Shown: positions 25,974 through 36,069, counted from the stretch's first letter. The stretch: DNA of 64,000 nucleotides from Tritonibacter scottomollicae (GCF_003003215.1 NZ_PVUF01000007.1:62001-126000); one strand, 5' to 3'. The notes: generated from the letters alone by a model not told the origin. Made by a program: numbers and translations.

Positions 25974-26837
25974 TTACGATTCAGGGCTGACTTTTGCCCA
26001 TTTCGACATGCGTGACCGAAACCAACTGCGCTGCCGTTTGGCGTATTGCCGGGTGGCGATCGAGGCTTGCTCCTCGGCCTCCGACAGGCTGAGCGTGCCA
26101 GAGAGATAGGCCATCAGCTCCGGCACGCCGATCGCCTTGCAGGAGGGAAGCGCCGGATCGTAGCGGTCCAGCATCGCGCGCGCTTCATCCAGCGCCCCCT
26201 GATCGAGCATCTGGGCGAAACGGCGACGGATGCGCGCTTCGAGCCACTCCTTGTCTGTCTCCATCACCAGTCCGGTGCAGGCGGTACGCGGCAGCAGGGG
26301 CGGCGGCGTATCATCCTGCCAGTCGGCGAGAGGACGGCCCGTGGCCCGCAACACTTCCCAAGCCCGCTGCACACGGGCGCGGTTTTGCATGTCGATGCGG
26401 TCAGCGGTCCTCGGGTCCAGGTCCTTGCTCAGGTCCTCAAGGCTTAGGCGATCCCCTTCGGTGCGGATCTGCGGTGGGGTGGCGGGGATCTCCGCCAGTC
26501 CTTCGGTCAGCGCGAGAAAGTAAAGACCGGTCCCCCCGACGATAATGGGGCGCTTGGGGCCCGTTAAGAGCGGGGCCACCTCACGGAGCCAATGTCCGGC
26601 AGAGTAGGGGGCATCATAGGCCAGATGGCCATATAGCATGTGCGGTGCCCGGGATTCGTCCGCCGGCGACGGGCGTGCGGTCACCACGCGCCAACAGTCG
26701 TAGATCTGACTGGCATCCGCATTGATGATCACCCCGCCATCCCGTTCGGCGATCTCAAGCGCCAGTGCGGATTTGCCCGATGCGGTGGGACCGGCAATCA
26801 GCACAGGTAATTCGCTGGAGATTTTATCTAGGTCCAT
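25974..26837 (-). CDS. miaA: tRNA dimethylallyltransferase
   Basis: Adds a dimethylallyl group to A37 of tRNAs that read UNN codons. 287 residues. It has the P-loop [15 protein letters not shown], the INADASQIY Asp loop, the [14 protein letters not shown] motif that binds dimethylallyl diphosphate, and [22 protein letters not shown]. The ATG at 26837 is preferred over the in-frame TTG one codon upstream. Divergent from pyrH with 142 bases between. Confidence 0.94.
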   Translation of the reverse strand: MDLDKISSELPVLIAGPTASGKSALALEIAERDGGVIINADASQIYDCWRVVTARPSPADESRAPHMLYGHLAYDAPYSAGHWLREVAPLLTGPKRPIIVGGTGLYFLALTEGLAEIPATPPQIRTEGDRLSLEDLSKDLDPRTADRIDMQNRARVQRAWEVLRATGRPLADWQDDTPPPLLPRTACTGLVMETDKEWLEARIRRRFAQMLDQGALDEARAMLDRYDPALPSCKAIGVPELMAYLSGTLSLSEAEEQASIATRQYAKRQRSWFRSRMSKWAKVSPES

Positions 26838-26881
26838 CAATGTCTTCCGCTGCGTAGTTGGTTCGGGGCAGGGCCGCCAGA

Positions 26882-26905
26882 GGCCGGATCGGCAATAATC
26901 CGGCC
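26882..26905. promoter_or_regulatory. hairpin in the miaA-pyrH divergent gap
   Basis: Perfect 8-bp inverted repeat GGCCGGAT / ATCCGGCC with an eight-base loop, without a U-tract. It could be an operator or a leader structure of either gene. Confidence 0.4.
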
Positions 26906-26979
26906 GTTCGGATTGATCCTTGGCCGCTTTTGCTTCATTTTGCCGCGAGATTTAACCCCGACATATTGCGGAGCGCAAC

Positions 26980-27729
26980 ATGCCCCAGAGCTCAGATCAA
27001 CCGGACGTCTCGACGGCCGCAGGCTATAACCGTGTGATGTTGAAGATTTCCGGCGAGGCCCTCATGGGGACGCAGGGCTTCGGCCTGCATCCGCCAACCG
27101 TGCGCAGAATCGCCCAGGAAGTGAAATCCGTGCATGATCTCGGCGTCGAGATCTGCATGGTCATCGGCGGCGGCAACATCTTCCGCGGCCTGTCCGGGTC
27201 GGCGCAGGGGATGGAGCGTACCACTGCAGACTACATGGGAATGCTGGCCACCGTGATGAACGCGCTGGGGATGCAGTCGGCGCTGGAGGATGAAGGTGTC
27301 TTCACCCGTGTCATCTCGGCCATTCGGATGGATGAGGTTGCAGAACCCTACATTCGCCGCCGTGCCGTGCGCCACCTGGAGAAAAAGCGGGTCTGCATCT
27401 TTGCCGCAGGCACGGGCAATCCCTATTTCACCACCGACACCGCCGCGACTCTGCGTGCCAACGAGATGAACTGCGAAGCCATCTTCATGGGCAAGAACGG
27501 TGTTGATGGTGTCTATGACATGGACCCCAAGACCAACCCGGAAGCCAAACGCTACGACAGCATCAGCTATGATGATGTGCTCGCCAAACGGCTCAAGGTC
27601 ATGGATGCCTCGGCCATCGCGCTGGCGCGGGACAACAGCCTGCCGCTGATCGTCTTTAGCCTTGATGAACCGGGCGGGTTTCGCGGCGTTTTGGCCGGAG
27701 AAGGCACCTATACCAAGGTTCACGGCTGA
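26980..27729 (+). CDS. pyrH: UMP kinase
   Basis: Phosphorylates UMP to UDP. 249 residues of the amino-acid kinase fold: [15 protein letters not shown] at the start, [10 protein letters not shown] for phosphate binding, [15 protein letters not shown] for UMP, and [19 protein letters not shown] near the end. A 20-residue N-terminal extension precedes the conserved core, common in this group. GGAG sits six bases before the ATG. First gene of the pyrH-frr-uppS-cdsA-dxr-rseP block. Confidence 0.96.
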   Translation: MPQSSDQPDVSTAAGYNRVMLKISGEALMGTQGFGLHPPTVRRIAQEVKSVHDLGVEICMVIGGGNIFRGLSGSAQGMERTTADYMGMLATVMNALGMQSALEDEGVFTRVISAIRMDEVAEPYIRRRAVRHLEKKRVCIFAAGTGNPYFTTDTAATLRANEMNCEAIFMGKNGVDGVYDMDPKTNPEAKRYDSISYDDVLAKRLKVMDASAIALARDNSLPLIVFSLDEPGGFRGVLAGEGTYTKVHG

Positions 27730-27905
27730 ACCGCGTGAGGGGCTTTGGGGCAGGGCGCGGGTCGGTGTTGCGATGCGCGTTCTGCCTGCAAAATTGCGTT
27801 CAACTGCCGGTTTCGCGGGTATTTACCCACTGAGATCGCTATACAATACACATATGATGGCGTAATAGCCGTCCTCAAGACCGCCTCAAGCAAGGGGAGA
27901 GCAGC

Positions 27906-28469
27906 ATGTCTGAAAACTTCGAACTCGACACCGACGATCTGAAGCGCCGCATGGACGGTGCCCTGGCCAACCTGAAAACCGAATTTGCATCTTTGCGGAC
28001 CGGGCGCGCCTCTGGTTCCATGCTGGAACCGGTGATGGTGGATGCCTATGGCTCGATGACACCGATCAACCAGGTGGGCACCGTGAACGTGCCGGAACCT
28101 CGCATGGTCACCATCAACGTCTGGGACAAAGGCCTGGTCAACAAGGTGGAAAAAGCGATCCGCGAAAGCGGGCTTGGCATTAATCCGCAGCTCAATGGCA
28201 CCATCATCATGCTGCCGATTCCGGAGCTGAACGAGGAACGTCGCCGTGAACTGACCAAGGTGGCGGGCCAGTATACCGAACACGCCCGTGTGTCGATCCG
28301 CAACGTGCGCCGCGACGGCATGGATCAGATCAAGAAAGCCAAAGCCGATGGCATGTCCGAGGATGACCAGAAGTTCTGGGAGGCCGAGGTGCAGGAACTG
28401 ACCGACAAGATGATCAAGGTCATCGACGACGCGTTGGAAACCAAACAAGCCGAAATCATGCAGGTCTGA
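27906..28469 (+). CDS. frr: ribosome recycling factor
   Basis: Splits post-termination ribosomes with EF-G. 187 residues, normal. It carries the family features [27 protein letters not shown], the [15 protein letters not shown] hinge and [19 protein letters not shown] in the last helix. It starts after a 176-base gap from pyrH that contains a TATACAAT -10-like element near 27839-27846, so it may also have its own promoter. GGGGAG lies seven bases before the ATG. Confidence 0.96.
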   Translation: MSENFELDTDDLKRRMDGALANLKTEFASLRTGRASGSMLEPVMVDAYGSMTPINQVGTVNVPEPRMVTINVWDKGLVNKVEKAIRESGLGINPQLNGTIIMLPIPELNEERRRELTKVAGQYTEHARVSIRNVRRDGMDQIKKAKADGMSEDDQKFWEAEVQELTDKMIKVIDDALETKQAEIMQV

Positions 28470-28478
28470 TCAGCCATT

Positions 28479-29249
28479 ATGTCACTCGGGACGAACCGCG
28501 GAGCCCCGGCCAAGGCCGGAACAGACACAGCGTCACCGGGCTCCGGTGGCGGCCCGAGGCATGTGGCGATCATCATGGATGGCAATGGCCGTTGGGCGCA
28601 GATGCGCGGGCGGCCACGGTTGTTCGGCCACCACGCAGGCGCCCGACGGGTGCGCGAGGTTGTCGAGTGCTGCCCGGGCCTTGGCGTCAAGTACCTGACG
28701 ATATTTGCCTTCTCGACCGAGAACTGGAAACGCACACAGGTGGAGGTCGCGGGCCTCATGAGCCTGTTTCGCCGCTATATCTCCAAGGAGATGAAAGCGC
28801 TGGCCGCCAAAAATGTCAGGGTGCGGTTTATTGGTGACCGGGTCAAACTCGATGCCAAGCTGATCCAGCTGATGGATGCGCTGGAACGAGAGACCGCGGG
28901 CAACGATGGCACGCACCTGACCATCGCCCTGAACTACGGTGGACGCGACGAGGTCGCCCGCGCCACCAAACGGCTGGCGCAGGATGTGGCGAGCGGCAAG
29001 CTGGATCCCGAAAGCGTGGATCAGGAAACCCTGCCGCGGTACCTTGACACCCATGTGCTGCCGGACCCCGATTTGGTGATCCGGACCTCGGGCGAGGCGC
29101 GGATCTCGAATTTCCTGCTGTGGCAGTCTGCCTATGCCGAGTATGAGTTCATCGATACGCTCTGGCCCGATTTCACTGCCGAGGAACTGGGGCGGTTGTG
29201 CAGCAGTTATGGCCGTCGGGACCGTCGGTTCGGCGCGGTCAAGACATGA
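28479..29249 (+). CDS. uppS: polyprenyl diphosphate synthase (undecaprenyl)
   Basis: Builds undecaprenyl diphosphate from isopentenyl units for cell-wall carriers. 256 residues with a longer N-terminus than E. coli UppS. The core has IIMDGNGRWAQMRGRPR, with the catalytic Asp, then HHAGARRVREVVE, FAFSTENWKR and the C-terminal IRTSGEARISNFLLWQ plus EYEFIDTLWPDF. Begins nine bases after frr, and its stop overlaps the cdsA start. Confidence 0.95.
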   Translation: MSLGTNRGAPAKAGTDTASPGSGGGPRHVAIIMDGNGRWAQMRGRPRLFGHHAGARRVREVVECCPGLGVKYLTIFAFSTENWKRTQVEVAGLMSLFRRYISKEMKALAAKNVRVRFIGDRVKLDAKLIQLMDALERETAGNDGTHLTIALNYGGRDEVARATKRLAQDVASGKLDPESVDQETLPRYLDTHVLPDPDLVIRTSGEARISNFLLWQSAYAEYEFIDTLWPDFTAEELGRLCSSYGRRDRRFGAVKT

Positions 29250-30043
29250 GCGCTCAGGGCTCTTCGCCAGGTCCCAAAGCGGGGCGCTGGTCCGATCTCG
29301 GCGCACGCACGCTCTCTGCCATAGTGTTGCTTGGCTTGGGGGGCGCATCCATTCATTTTGGTGGCGTGGCCTTTGCGGTCTTCGTCTCTGTCGCTGTTGG
29401 GGCAGTGTTCTGGGAAATGCTGCGGATGTACGACGCTGACCTGTCGCTCTCCGCCATCGGTTGCGGGGCGGTTGCCGCGCTGACGGTGTTCGTATCCTCC
29501 TTTCTGCCGCTTGTGGTGACGCCTCTTGTTCTGGCCTTTCCGCTGGTGTTTGGCGCCTGGATACTCGAACGCCAGCGTCGGTCCTTTCTGGCAATGGCGG
29601 GGTGGGTGCTGTTTGGCGGGTTTGGCCTGATCTGGCTACGAGAGGCTTACGGTGTCAGCTGGACCTTCTGGCTCATCTGCGTGGTGGTTGCGACGGATGT
29701 GGCGGGATACTTCGTTGGCAAGCATTTTGGCGGGCGCAAGTTCTGGCCTGCCGTCAGCCCTAAGAAAACATGGTCCGGTACAGCGGGGGGCTGGGCCGCT
29801 GCTGCGGTGGTCGGGCTGCTGTTTGCGCTTCTGGCGGGACTGCCTGCAAACCTCATCTGGATCTCCGCCGGTGTTGCCATGGCGAGCCAGGCCGGCGATA
29901 TCGCCGAAAGCGCGCTGAAGCGACGTTTGAATGTCAAGGACTCCAGTCAGCTCATTCCAGGACATGGCGGCGTCTTTGATCGCTTTGACGGTATGCTGGG
30001 CGCGGGCGCCCTGTGTTTCCTGATCGCCATCACCTGGGGGTGA
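29246..30043 (+). CDS. cdsA: phosphatidate cytidylyltransferase
   Basis: Makes CDP-diacylglycerol, the precursor of all phospholipids. 265 residues with about seven membrane helices. The C-terminal signature is present, from SQAGDIAESALKRRLNVKD through LIPGHGGVFDRFDGML. The start at 29246 overlaps the uppS stop by four bases (ATGA), so I prefer it to the longer upstream frame. Confidence 0.94.
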   Translation: MSAQGSSPGPKAGRWSDLGARTLSAIVLLGLGGASIHFGGVAFAVFVSVAVGAVFWEMLRMYDADLSLSAIGCGAVAALTVFVSSFLPLVVTPLVLAFPLVFGAWILERQRRSFLAMAGWVLFGGFGLIWLREAYGVSWTFWLICVVVATDVAGYFVGKHFGGRKFWPAVSPKKTWSGTAGGWAAAAVVGLLFALLAGLPANLIWISAGVAMASQAGDIAESALKRRLNVKDSSQLIPGHGGVFDRFDGMLGAGALCFLIAITWG

Positions 30044-30091
30044 CCCCCTGATCGCGTCCAGCGCGTTGGACGGATGAAAAACGAGTTTCTG

Positions 30092-31264
30092 ATGCGAAAA
30101 ATATCTATTTTCGGGGCAACCGGCTCCATCGGGCAGAACACCATTGATCTGATCCGACGTGATCCCGAGGCCTATGACATCGTGGCACTGAGCGGCGGGC
30201 ACAATATTGCGCAGCTTGCGCGCGATGCTATTGAGCTACGCGCCGAGGTTGCCATTACCGCGCACGACCACCGGTTGCCAGAGCTGCGCGCGGCGCTTGC
30301 GGGCAGTGATGTCGAAGCGGCGGCCGGCGCAGATTCGCTGGTGGAGGCCGCAAGCCGTCCCGCCGACTGGATCATGTCGGCGATCGTCGGGGCGGCCGGG
30401 CTTGCACCGGGGCTACGGGCGCTGGAACAGGGCAGCACGCTGGCGCTCGCCAACAAGGAATCACTGGTGTGTGCCGGACGGCTGTTGATGAAAACCGCAG
30501 AAGCGCACGGTGCCCGTATCCTTCCCGTCGACAGCGAGCATTCCGCAGTGTTTCAGGCGCTTGTCGGCGAGCGGATCGACGAGGTCGAGCGGATCATCAT
30601 CACCGCTTCCGGTGGCGCATTCCGAGACTGGCCGCTTGCAGATCTGAGGACCGCGACACTGGCGCAGGCGTCGTCCCACCCCAATTGGGACATGGGGCAA
30701 CGGATCACCGTGGACAGTGCATCCATGTTCAACAAGGCGCTGGAAGTCATTGAAACGAGAGAGTTCTTTGGCGTAGCGCCTGAGCAGATCGAGGTGCTGG
30801 TGCATCCGCAATCACTGGTGCATGCGCTGGTCGGTTTCCGAGATGGCGCCTTGATGAGCCATCTTGGTGCCCCCGACATGCGGCATGCCATCGGGTATGC
30901 GCTGCATTGGCCTGAGCGCCGGTCACTGCCCGTGGCCCGGCTGGATCTGGCCTCCATCGGCAAGCTGGAGTTTCGCGCGCCGGATCTGGCGCGGTATCCG
31001 GCGCTGCGTCTGGCGCAGGAGGTGATGCGGCGCGGTGGTCTGTGCGGTGCGGCCTTCAATGGCGCCAAAGAACGCGCGCTTGATCACTTTATCGCGGGTC
31101 ACATTGGCTTTCTGGACATGGCCGACATAACTGAGCAGGTATTGGCGTCGCTGGAGGCCGAGGCGGGTCTTATTGACGCCTCAATGACACTTGAAAACGT
31201 CACCCGAGTTGATGGTTTGTCGCGTGATGCGGTGGATCAGGTTGTGACGCAACGAACAGGATAG
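30092..31264 (+). CDS. dxr: 1-deoxy-D-xylulose 5-phosphate reductoisomerase
   Basis: Second step of the MEP isoprenoid pathway, NADPH and metal dependent. The NADPH site is ISIFGATGSIGQNTIDLI. The metal and substrate sites include LPVDSEHSAVFQAL and ITASGGAFRDWPLADL, followed by NWDMGQRITVDSASMFNKALE and VLVHPQSLVHALV. I chose the ATG at 30092, next to the conserved core; an in-frame ATG at 30074 adds six residues. 390 residues, normal. Confidence 0.95.
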   Translation: MRKISIFGATGSIGQNTIDLIRRDPEAYDIVALSGGHNIAQLARDAIELRAEVAITAHDHRLPELRAALAGSDVEAAAGADSLVEAASRPADWIMSAIVGAAGLAPGLRALEQGSTLALANKESLVCAGRLLMKTAEAHGARILPVDSEHSAVFQALVGERIDEVERIIITASGGAFRDWPLADLRTATLAQASSHPNWDMGQRITVDSASMFNKALEVIETREFFGVAPEQIEVLVHPQSLVHALVGFRDGALMSHLGAPDMRHAIGYALHWPERRSLPVARLDLASIGKLEFRAPDLARYPALRLAQEVMRRGGLCGAAFNGAKERALDHFIAGHIGFLDMADITEQVLASLEAEAGLIDASMTLENVTRVDGLSRDAVDQVVTQRTG

Positions 31265-31268
31265 AGTT

Positions 31269-32621
31269 TTGGACGCAGTATCTCTGGTCTCGCAACTGGG
31301 CGGGTTCCTCTACACGGTCGGCAGTTTCGTCGTGGTGCTTTCGATCATTGTGGCCGTGCACGAATATGGCCATTACATCGTCGGGCGTTGGTGCGGCATC
31401 CATCCGGAGGTGTTCTCACTTGGCTTTGGTCCGGTGCTGGCCAGCCGTGTCGATAAACGTGGCACCCGCTGGCAGTTGGCCGCGTTCCCACTTGGCGGGT
31501 TTGTGAAGTTCCTCGGGGATGCGGATGCCGCCTCGGGTAAGGATGCGGGAGCGATTTCCGCAGCCGAGACCGATCCGGAATTGCTGCGCAAGACCATGCA
31601 TGGTGCCCCGCTCTGGGCGCGGGCTGCGACAGTGGCGGCAGGGCCGATCTTTAACTTCATTCTGGCGATTGTCATCTTTACCGGCGTGAACCTCAGCCGA
31701 GGTCAGATGCAGGAACCGCTTGCCGTGGGGTCGATCAAGGATCTTCCGGCAGAGGGCTATACGCTTGAGCCCGGAGACGAAATCCTGGCGGTCGCTGGCA
31801 TCGAGACGCCGGATTTTTCGGACGGTGTGGCATGGCGCGCGTTTGAGGGCAGCGTGCCTGTTGAAAAGATACTGGATTATCGCGTGGCGCGCGATGGCAA
31901 CGAGATGGTGGCGCGCGGCCCTTATCTGATGCCGAGCATCGTGACCGGTGTGGCCCCACGCAGCGCCGCATCTGATGCAGGTCTGCGCGAAGGCGACGTT
32001 ATTGTCGCCGTGGATGACGGGGAAATCTTCGCGTTCTCGCAACTGAAGGAACGGGTCGAGGAGGGTGAAGGCGCGCCGCTGTCTCTCACGGTCTGGAACG
32101 CAGGTGAGACGCGGGAGCTGATCCTCAGCCCGCGCCGCACGGACGAGCCAACCGCAGACGGTGGTTTTCAGACCAATTGGCGGATCGGCATTGCCGGTGG
32201 GCTGGCGTTTGAACCGGCCCGCGAATCCGTGTCGCCTTGGTTGGCGGTCGGGCAGGGGGCGGCTCAGGTCTGGCGCATGATCGAGCAATCTCTGTCCGGG
32301 TTGAAGCATATGATCACTGGTCAGATCAGCACCTGCAACCTCTCCGGCCCGGTTGCCATCGCCGAGATGTCGGGCACGTTGGCGAGCCAGGGCGCGGTGA
32401 ACTTCATCTGGCTCATCGCGGCACTGTCTACGGGGATTGGTCTCTTGAACCTGTTTCCGGTTCCGGTGCTAGACGGCGGACATCTGGTGTTCTTCGCCTA
32501 TGAGGCCATCACGGGCCGCCCGCCCAATGACCGGGCCATGCAGGTTCTGATGATGATCGGTCTGACGATGATCCTTGGGTTGATGTTGTTCTCCGTCAGC
32601 AACGATCTGCTGTTCTGCTGA
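31269..32621 (+). CDS. rseP: RIP zinc metalloprotease RseP
   Basis: Intramembrane site-2 protease that cleaves anti-sigma factors and signal peptides. 450 residues. The zinc site HEYGH lies in the first helix, two PDZ-like regions follow (for example ASDAGLREGDVIVAVDD), and NLFPVPVLDGGHLVFFAYE supplies the third ligand. The only good start is a TTG four bases after dxr. Alternative ATG codons would remove the active site. Confidence 0.93.
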   Translation: MDAVSLVSQLGGFLYTVGSFVVVLSIIVAVHEYGHYIVGRWCGIHPEVFSLGFGPVLASRVDKRGTRWQLAAFPLGGFVKFLGDADAASGKDAGAISAAETDPELLRKTMHGAPLWARAATVAAGPIFNFILAIVIFTGVNLSRGQMQEPLAVGSIKDLPAEGYTLEPGDEILAVAGIETPDFSDGVAWRAFEGSVPVEKILDYRVARDGNEMVARGPYLMPSIVTGVAPRSAASDAGLREGDVIVAVDDGEIFAFSQLKERVEEGEGAPLSLTVWNAGETRELILSPRRTDEPTADGGFQTNWRIGIAGGLAFEPARESVSPWLAVGQGAAQVWRMIEQSLSGLKHMITGQISTCNLSGPVAIAEMSGTLASQGAVNFIWLIAALSTGIGLLNLFPVPVLDGGHLVFFAYEAITGRPPNDRAMQVLMMIGLTMILGLMLFSVSNDLLFC

Positions 32622-32763
32622 GCGCGCAAATGATCAGGCAGGGGGGCATGTGGATGGCGCATCTGCCCCTTTGCTGCCCCGATCTTGCCACAAATCCGAA
32701 CTAGCATTGGATCGTGAGTGATTCCGGCCCGCGGGTCGGAGGATTGAGCGATGGGGAACAATC

Positions 32764-32892
32764 ATGCAAACGCTACAGCAGTCCTGTGCCGGGCTTGGCC
32801 TGTTGGCCCGCCTCAATGCAGACCGGGTCTTGTTCATCGGGGCCATCTCCGCTGCGATGGCGGTTGGAACGTGGATCGCCTCTGTTTTTTGA
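32764..32892 (+). CDS. 42-residue single-pass membrane protein
   Basis: A short frame encodes MQTLQQSCAGLGLLARL, a polar NADR and one hydrophobic helix, roughly VLFIGAISAAMAVGTWIASV. GGGGAA lies about seven bases before the ATG. It lies between rseP and a strong terminator, so it may have its own transcript or be the last gene of the rseP operon. I do not recognise the family, though I think similar small ORFs occur before bamA in relatives (memory, not checked). Confidence 0.6.
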   Translation: MQTLQQSCAGLGLLARLNADRVLFIGAISAAMAVGTWIASVF

Positions 32893-32945
32893 GACGGTAG
32901 GAAACGCGACATATTTTCCGGGGCTTACATGGCCTCCTTGTGTGA

Positions 32946-32982
32946 GAAAAGCAGCGGTCGTCGCCCCGCTGCTTTTCTTGTT
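32946..32982 (+). terminator. strong terminator before bamA
   Basis: Perfect 12-bp stem GAAAAGCAGCGG / CCGCTGCTTTTC with an eight-base loop, followed by TTGTTTTTG. It ends the pyrH-rseP-small ORF unit. Confidence 0.92.
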
Positions 32983-33022
32983 TTTGACAACCGCGTGTAA
33001 ACCCGGTACGCACTTTTCAAGC

Positions 33023-33031
33023 TGCTATAAT
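33023..33031 (+). promoter_or_regulatory. extended -10 promoter of bamA
   Basis: TGCTATAAT is an extended -10 element (TGnTATAAT) about 70 bases before the bamA ATG and just after the terminator. No good -35 at the right distance, as is common for extended -10 promoters. Confidence 0.6.
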
Positions 33032-33101
33032 AATTGGGTTTAAACTGATGATCTGGGGGAAAAACGCGGCATCTGCCCGTGATGCGCGCCGGGAGAGTGA
33101 A

Positions 33102-35438
33102 ATGTCCGTTTCTAATAAAGGTTTTCTCGGGTCCACCGCACTTTCCGCGGTACTTGCCTTCGGGATTGGCTTGGCGCCAATGTCCCTGCAGGCTCAGGAC
33201 TATCGGTTCACGAATGTTCGTGTCGAAGGCAACCAGCGAATACAAAGCTCGACCATCGTTGCCTATACGGGCCTTGGTCGCGGCGAAACGGTCAGCGCCG
33301 GTGCCTTGAATGATGCCTATCGAGGCGTGTTTGACAGTGGTCTGTTCGAGGCGGTGGAGCTTGTCCCCCGCGGCAACACTCTGGTCATCAAGGTGGTGGA
33401 ATATCCGACCATCAGCCGGATCAATTTCGAAGGCAACAAGCGCCTGAAAGACGATGCGCTGTCCGAGGTGATTGAATCCTCGCCGCGTCGTGTGTTCAGC
33501 GCCGATCAGGCCGAGCGGGACGCCGGAGCGATCGCTGACCTGTACCGCGCTCAGGGGCGTTTGGCCTCCAGAGTGACACCGCGCATCATCCGCCGGAACG
33601 ACAACCGCGTCGACCTGGTGTTCGAGATTTCCGAAGGCGATACCGTCGAGGTGGAGCGCGTCTCCTTCGTGGGCAACCGCGCCTTCTCTGACCGGCGTTT
33701 GCGTCGAGTTCTGGAGACCAAGCAGGCGACCTTCCTGCGCGCTCTCATCAACCGTGACACGCTGATCGAAGACCGGATCCAGTTTGACCGTCAGGTGCTG
33801 ACCGATTTCTACCGGTCGCGTGGTTATGTCGATTTCCAGGTCAACAGCGTCAACGCTGAGGTGACGAAGGAACGCGATGCGGCCTTCCTTGTTGTGGACG
33901 TGACCGAAGGGCAAAAGTTCGAGTTCGGCGACATCACCGTGACCAGCGAGTTTGCCAATGCCGATCCGGATGTCTATCGCAGCAAGCTGCGCCTGAAGCG
34001 TGGGGTAACATACTCGCCTCTGGTGATCGAGAATGCCATCGAAACGCTCGAACAATTGGCCGTGCGCCAAGGGATCGACTTCCTGCGGGTCGAGCCGCGC
34101 GTCACCCGCAATGACCGCGACCTGACGCTGGATGTGGAGTTTGCGATGGTGCGAGGCCCACGGATCTTTGTCGAACGCATCGACATTGAGGGCAATACAA
34201 CCACGCTTGACCGGGTGATCCGTCGTCAGTTCAAAATCGTCGAGGGCGATCCTCTCAATCAACGTGAGATCCGCAACAGTGCGGAGCGTATCCGTGCGCT
34301 TGGGTTCTTTGCTCAATCCGAAGTGGACGTGCGGCAGGGCAGCACACCGAATGATGTCATCGTGGATGTCGACGTTGAAGAGCAGCCTACTGGGTCGTTC
34401 ACGCTGGGCGGGTCCTACTCGGTGGATGATGGTATCGGGGTCGCGATTGGGATATCCGAGAAGAACTTCCTCGGTCGAGGTCAGCAGCTGTCATTCAATA
34501 TTTCCACAGCTCAGGATACCGAAGAGTATAAGTTGCGGTTCGTAGAGCCGAAGCTTTTGGGCCGGGATCTGCAATTCGCTATTGATCTGGGTCTGAGCGA
34601 AACGGAATCCAGCTACTCGGAATACGACACATCCTCTGTGATTTTCCGTCCCTCGATTACCTTTGATGCCAGTGATACGACGTCGCTGCAGCTGCGCTAT
34701 GCGCTTGACCTCGACGAGATGGAATCGCGTGGCCTCGATAGCAACGGCAATGATCGGGCGGGTCCGGTGCTGCAAGCTGACATCGCAGAAGGCAAACGCA
34801 CCACCAGCTCTATCGGTGCGACGTTTACCTATGATAGCCGCCGCACCGGTTTGAACCCGACAGCGGGATTCCTGATCGAAAGTGGCCTCGACTATGCCGG
34901 CCTCGGCGGGGATAACGAGTATATCCGTGCGACCAGCAAGATTGTCGCGCAGAAATTGGTGTTCAACGAAGAAATCACCCTGCGTGCCACCGTTGAGACC
35001 GGATATCTCGGTTGGCTTGGCGACAACAAGAGCCGGACCATCGACCGTTTCCTGCTGTCATCGGACACGCTGCGTGGCTTTGAGCCGGGCGGGGTTGGCC
35101 CTCGGGATATGTCTGGAAGCTATGACGATGCGCTTGGGGGGAACCTCTACGCTGTTGCACGCTTCGATGCCGAGTTCCCCTTGGGTCTGCCTGAAGAGCT
35201 GGGGATCCGTGGTGGTCTATTCTATGACGTTGGCAACCTCTGGGGGCTTGATGACTCGAACGCCGCAGCCGGTAGCAATGTCGTTGGGCGCGGTGGATCG
35301 TTCCGTCATGTGGTCGGGTTCTCGGTATTGTGGACAACTGGTCTGGGGCCACTCCGGTTCAACTTCTCCAAGGCGCTGTCCAAGGAAGAGTTCGACAAAG
35401 AGCGGAATTTCGACCTGACCATTCAGGCACGGTTCTGA
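33102..35438 (+). CDS. bamA: outer membrane protein assembly factor BamA
   Basis: Core of the machine that folds outer-membrane beta barrels. 778 residues. The signal peptide (to about residue 32, ending LQAQ) is followed by five POTRA repeats, starting FTNVRVEGNQRIQSSTIVAY, and then a C-terminal barrel. The barrel includes LRGFEPGGVGPRD, the conserved (V/I)RGF-type lock loop, and ends FDLTIQARF with the terminal aromatic. GGGAG lies seven bases before ATG 33102; an upstream in-frame ATG at 33048 would spoil the signal peptide. Confidence 0.95.
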   Translation: MSVSNKGFLGSTALSAVLAFGIGLAPMSLQAQDYRFTNVRVEGNQRIQSSTIVAYTGLGRGETVSAGALNDAYRGVFDSGLFEAVELVPRGNTLVIKVVEYPTISRINFEGNKRLKDDALSEVIESSPRRVFSADQAERDAGAIADLYRAQGRLASRVTPRIIRRNDNRVDLVFEISEGDTVEVERVSFVGNRAFSDRRLRRVLETKQATFLRALINRDTLIEDRIQFDRQVLTDFYRSRGYVDFQVNSVNAEVTKERDAAFLVVDVTEGQKFEFGDITVTSEFANADPDVYRSKLRLKRGVTYSPLVIENAIETLEQLAVRQGIDFLRVEPRVTRNDRDLTLDVEFAMVRGPRIFVERIDIEGNTTTLDRVIRRQFKIVEGDPLNQREIRNSAERIRALGFFAQSEVDVRQGSTPNDVIVDVDVEEQPTGSFTLGGSYSVDDGIGVAIGISEKNFLGRGQQLSFNISTAQDTEEYKLRFVEPKLLGRDLQFAIDLGLSETESSYSEYDTSSVIFRPSITFDASDTTSLQLRYALDLDEMESRGLDSNGNDRAGPVLQADIAEGKRTTSSIGATFTYDSRRTGLNPTAGFLIESGLDYAGLGGDNEYIRATSKIVAQKLVFNEEITLRATVETGYLGWLGDNKSRTIDRFLLSSDTLRGFEPGGVGPRDMSGSYDDALGGNLYAVARFDAEFPLGLPEELGIRGGLFYDVGNLWGLDDSNAAAGSNVVGRGGSFRHVVGFSVLWTTGLGPLRFNFSKALSKEEFDKERNFDLTIQARF

Positions 35439-35442
35439 CACC

Positions 35443-36069
35443 TTGCGACGGACCCTCGTAGTTCGAATGTTCTGGGCAGCCGGGCTTATGGCCGGGCTGT
35501 CCTTTTCCGTCGGGGCATCGGCGCAGAGTTTGACGCCCGGCATTGGACTTGGTGGCTTTTCTCCGGAACAGAACCTCGGCATTCCAAGCAGTCTGTTGTT
35601 GACCATCCACTCTGATCGGTTGTTCTCCGAAAGTGCGTATGGCCAGCGCATCGCGCGGGAGATGGAAGGTCAAAGTGCGGTGCTGATGGCCGAAAACCGC
35701 CGGATCGAAGCCGAGCTGCGCGCCGAAGAACTGGACCTGACAGAACGCCGGTCCACCACCGACCCTGATGCCTTTCGTGCGTTGGCCAAAGCCTTTGATG
35801 AGAAGGTGCAGGAGACCCGCCGAACCCAGGAGGCCAAGTTTCTGGAGATCACGACGTCGCGCGAAGAGGCGCGACGAGAGTTCCGCGAAACCTCTATCCC
35901 CATTCTGGAACAAATCATGACGGAAACCGGCGCAGCGGCCATTCTGGAGCAATCCAGTGTGCTGCTCAGCGCGGAGGCCATCGACGTGACAGACCTGGCG
36001 ATCGCGCGTGTCGACGCTATCCTTGGCGAAGGGGACGACGCGGAGGCCACCGGGACCAACCCGCCCTAA
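35443..36069 (+). CDS. OmpH/Skp family periplasmic chaperone
   Basis: 208-residue exported protein of the Skp family that holds unfolded outer-membrane proteins on their way to BamA. A signal peptide ends near ASAQ. The centre is a long charged coiled coil (from MEGQSAVLMAENRRIEAEL to EEARREFRETS), and the C-terminus has IDVTDLAIARVDAIL. The start is a TTG four bases after bamA, giving the charged MRRTLVVR prefix. An ATG at 35467 would start without positive charges. Cotranscribed with bamA. Confidence 0.83.
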   Translation: MRRTLVVRMFWAAGLMAGLSFSVGASAQSLTPGIGLGGFSPEQNLGIPSSLLLTIHSDRLFSESAYGQRIAREMEGQSAVLMAENRRIEAELRAEELDLTERRSTTDPDAFRALAKAFDEKVQETRRTQEAKFLEITTSREEARREFRETSIPILEQIMTETGAAAILEQSSVLLSAEAIDVTDLAIARVDAILGEGDDAEATGTNPP

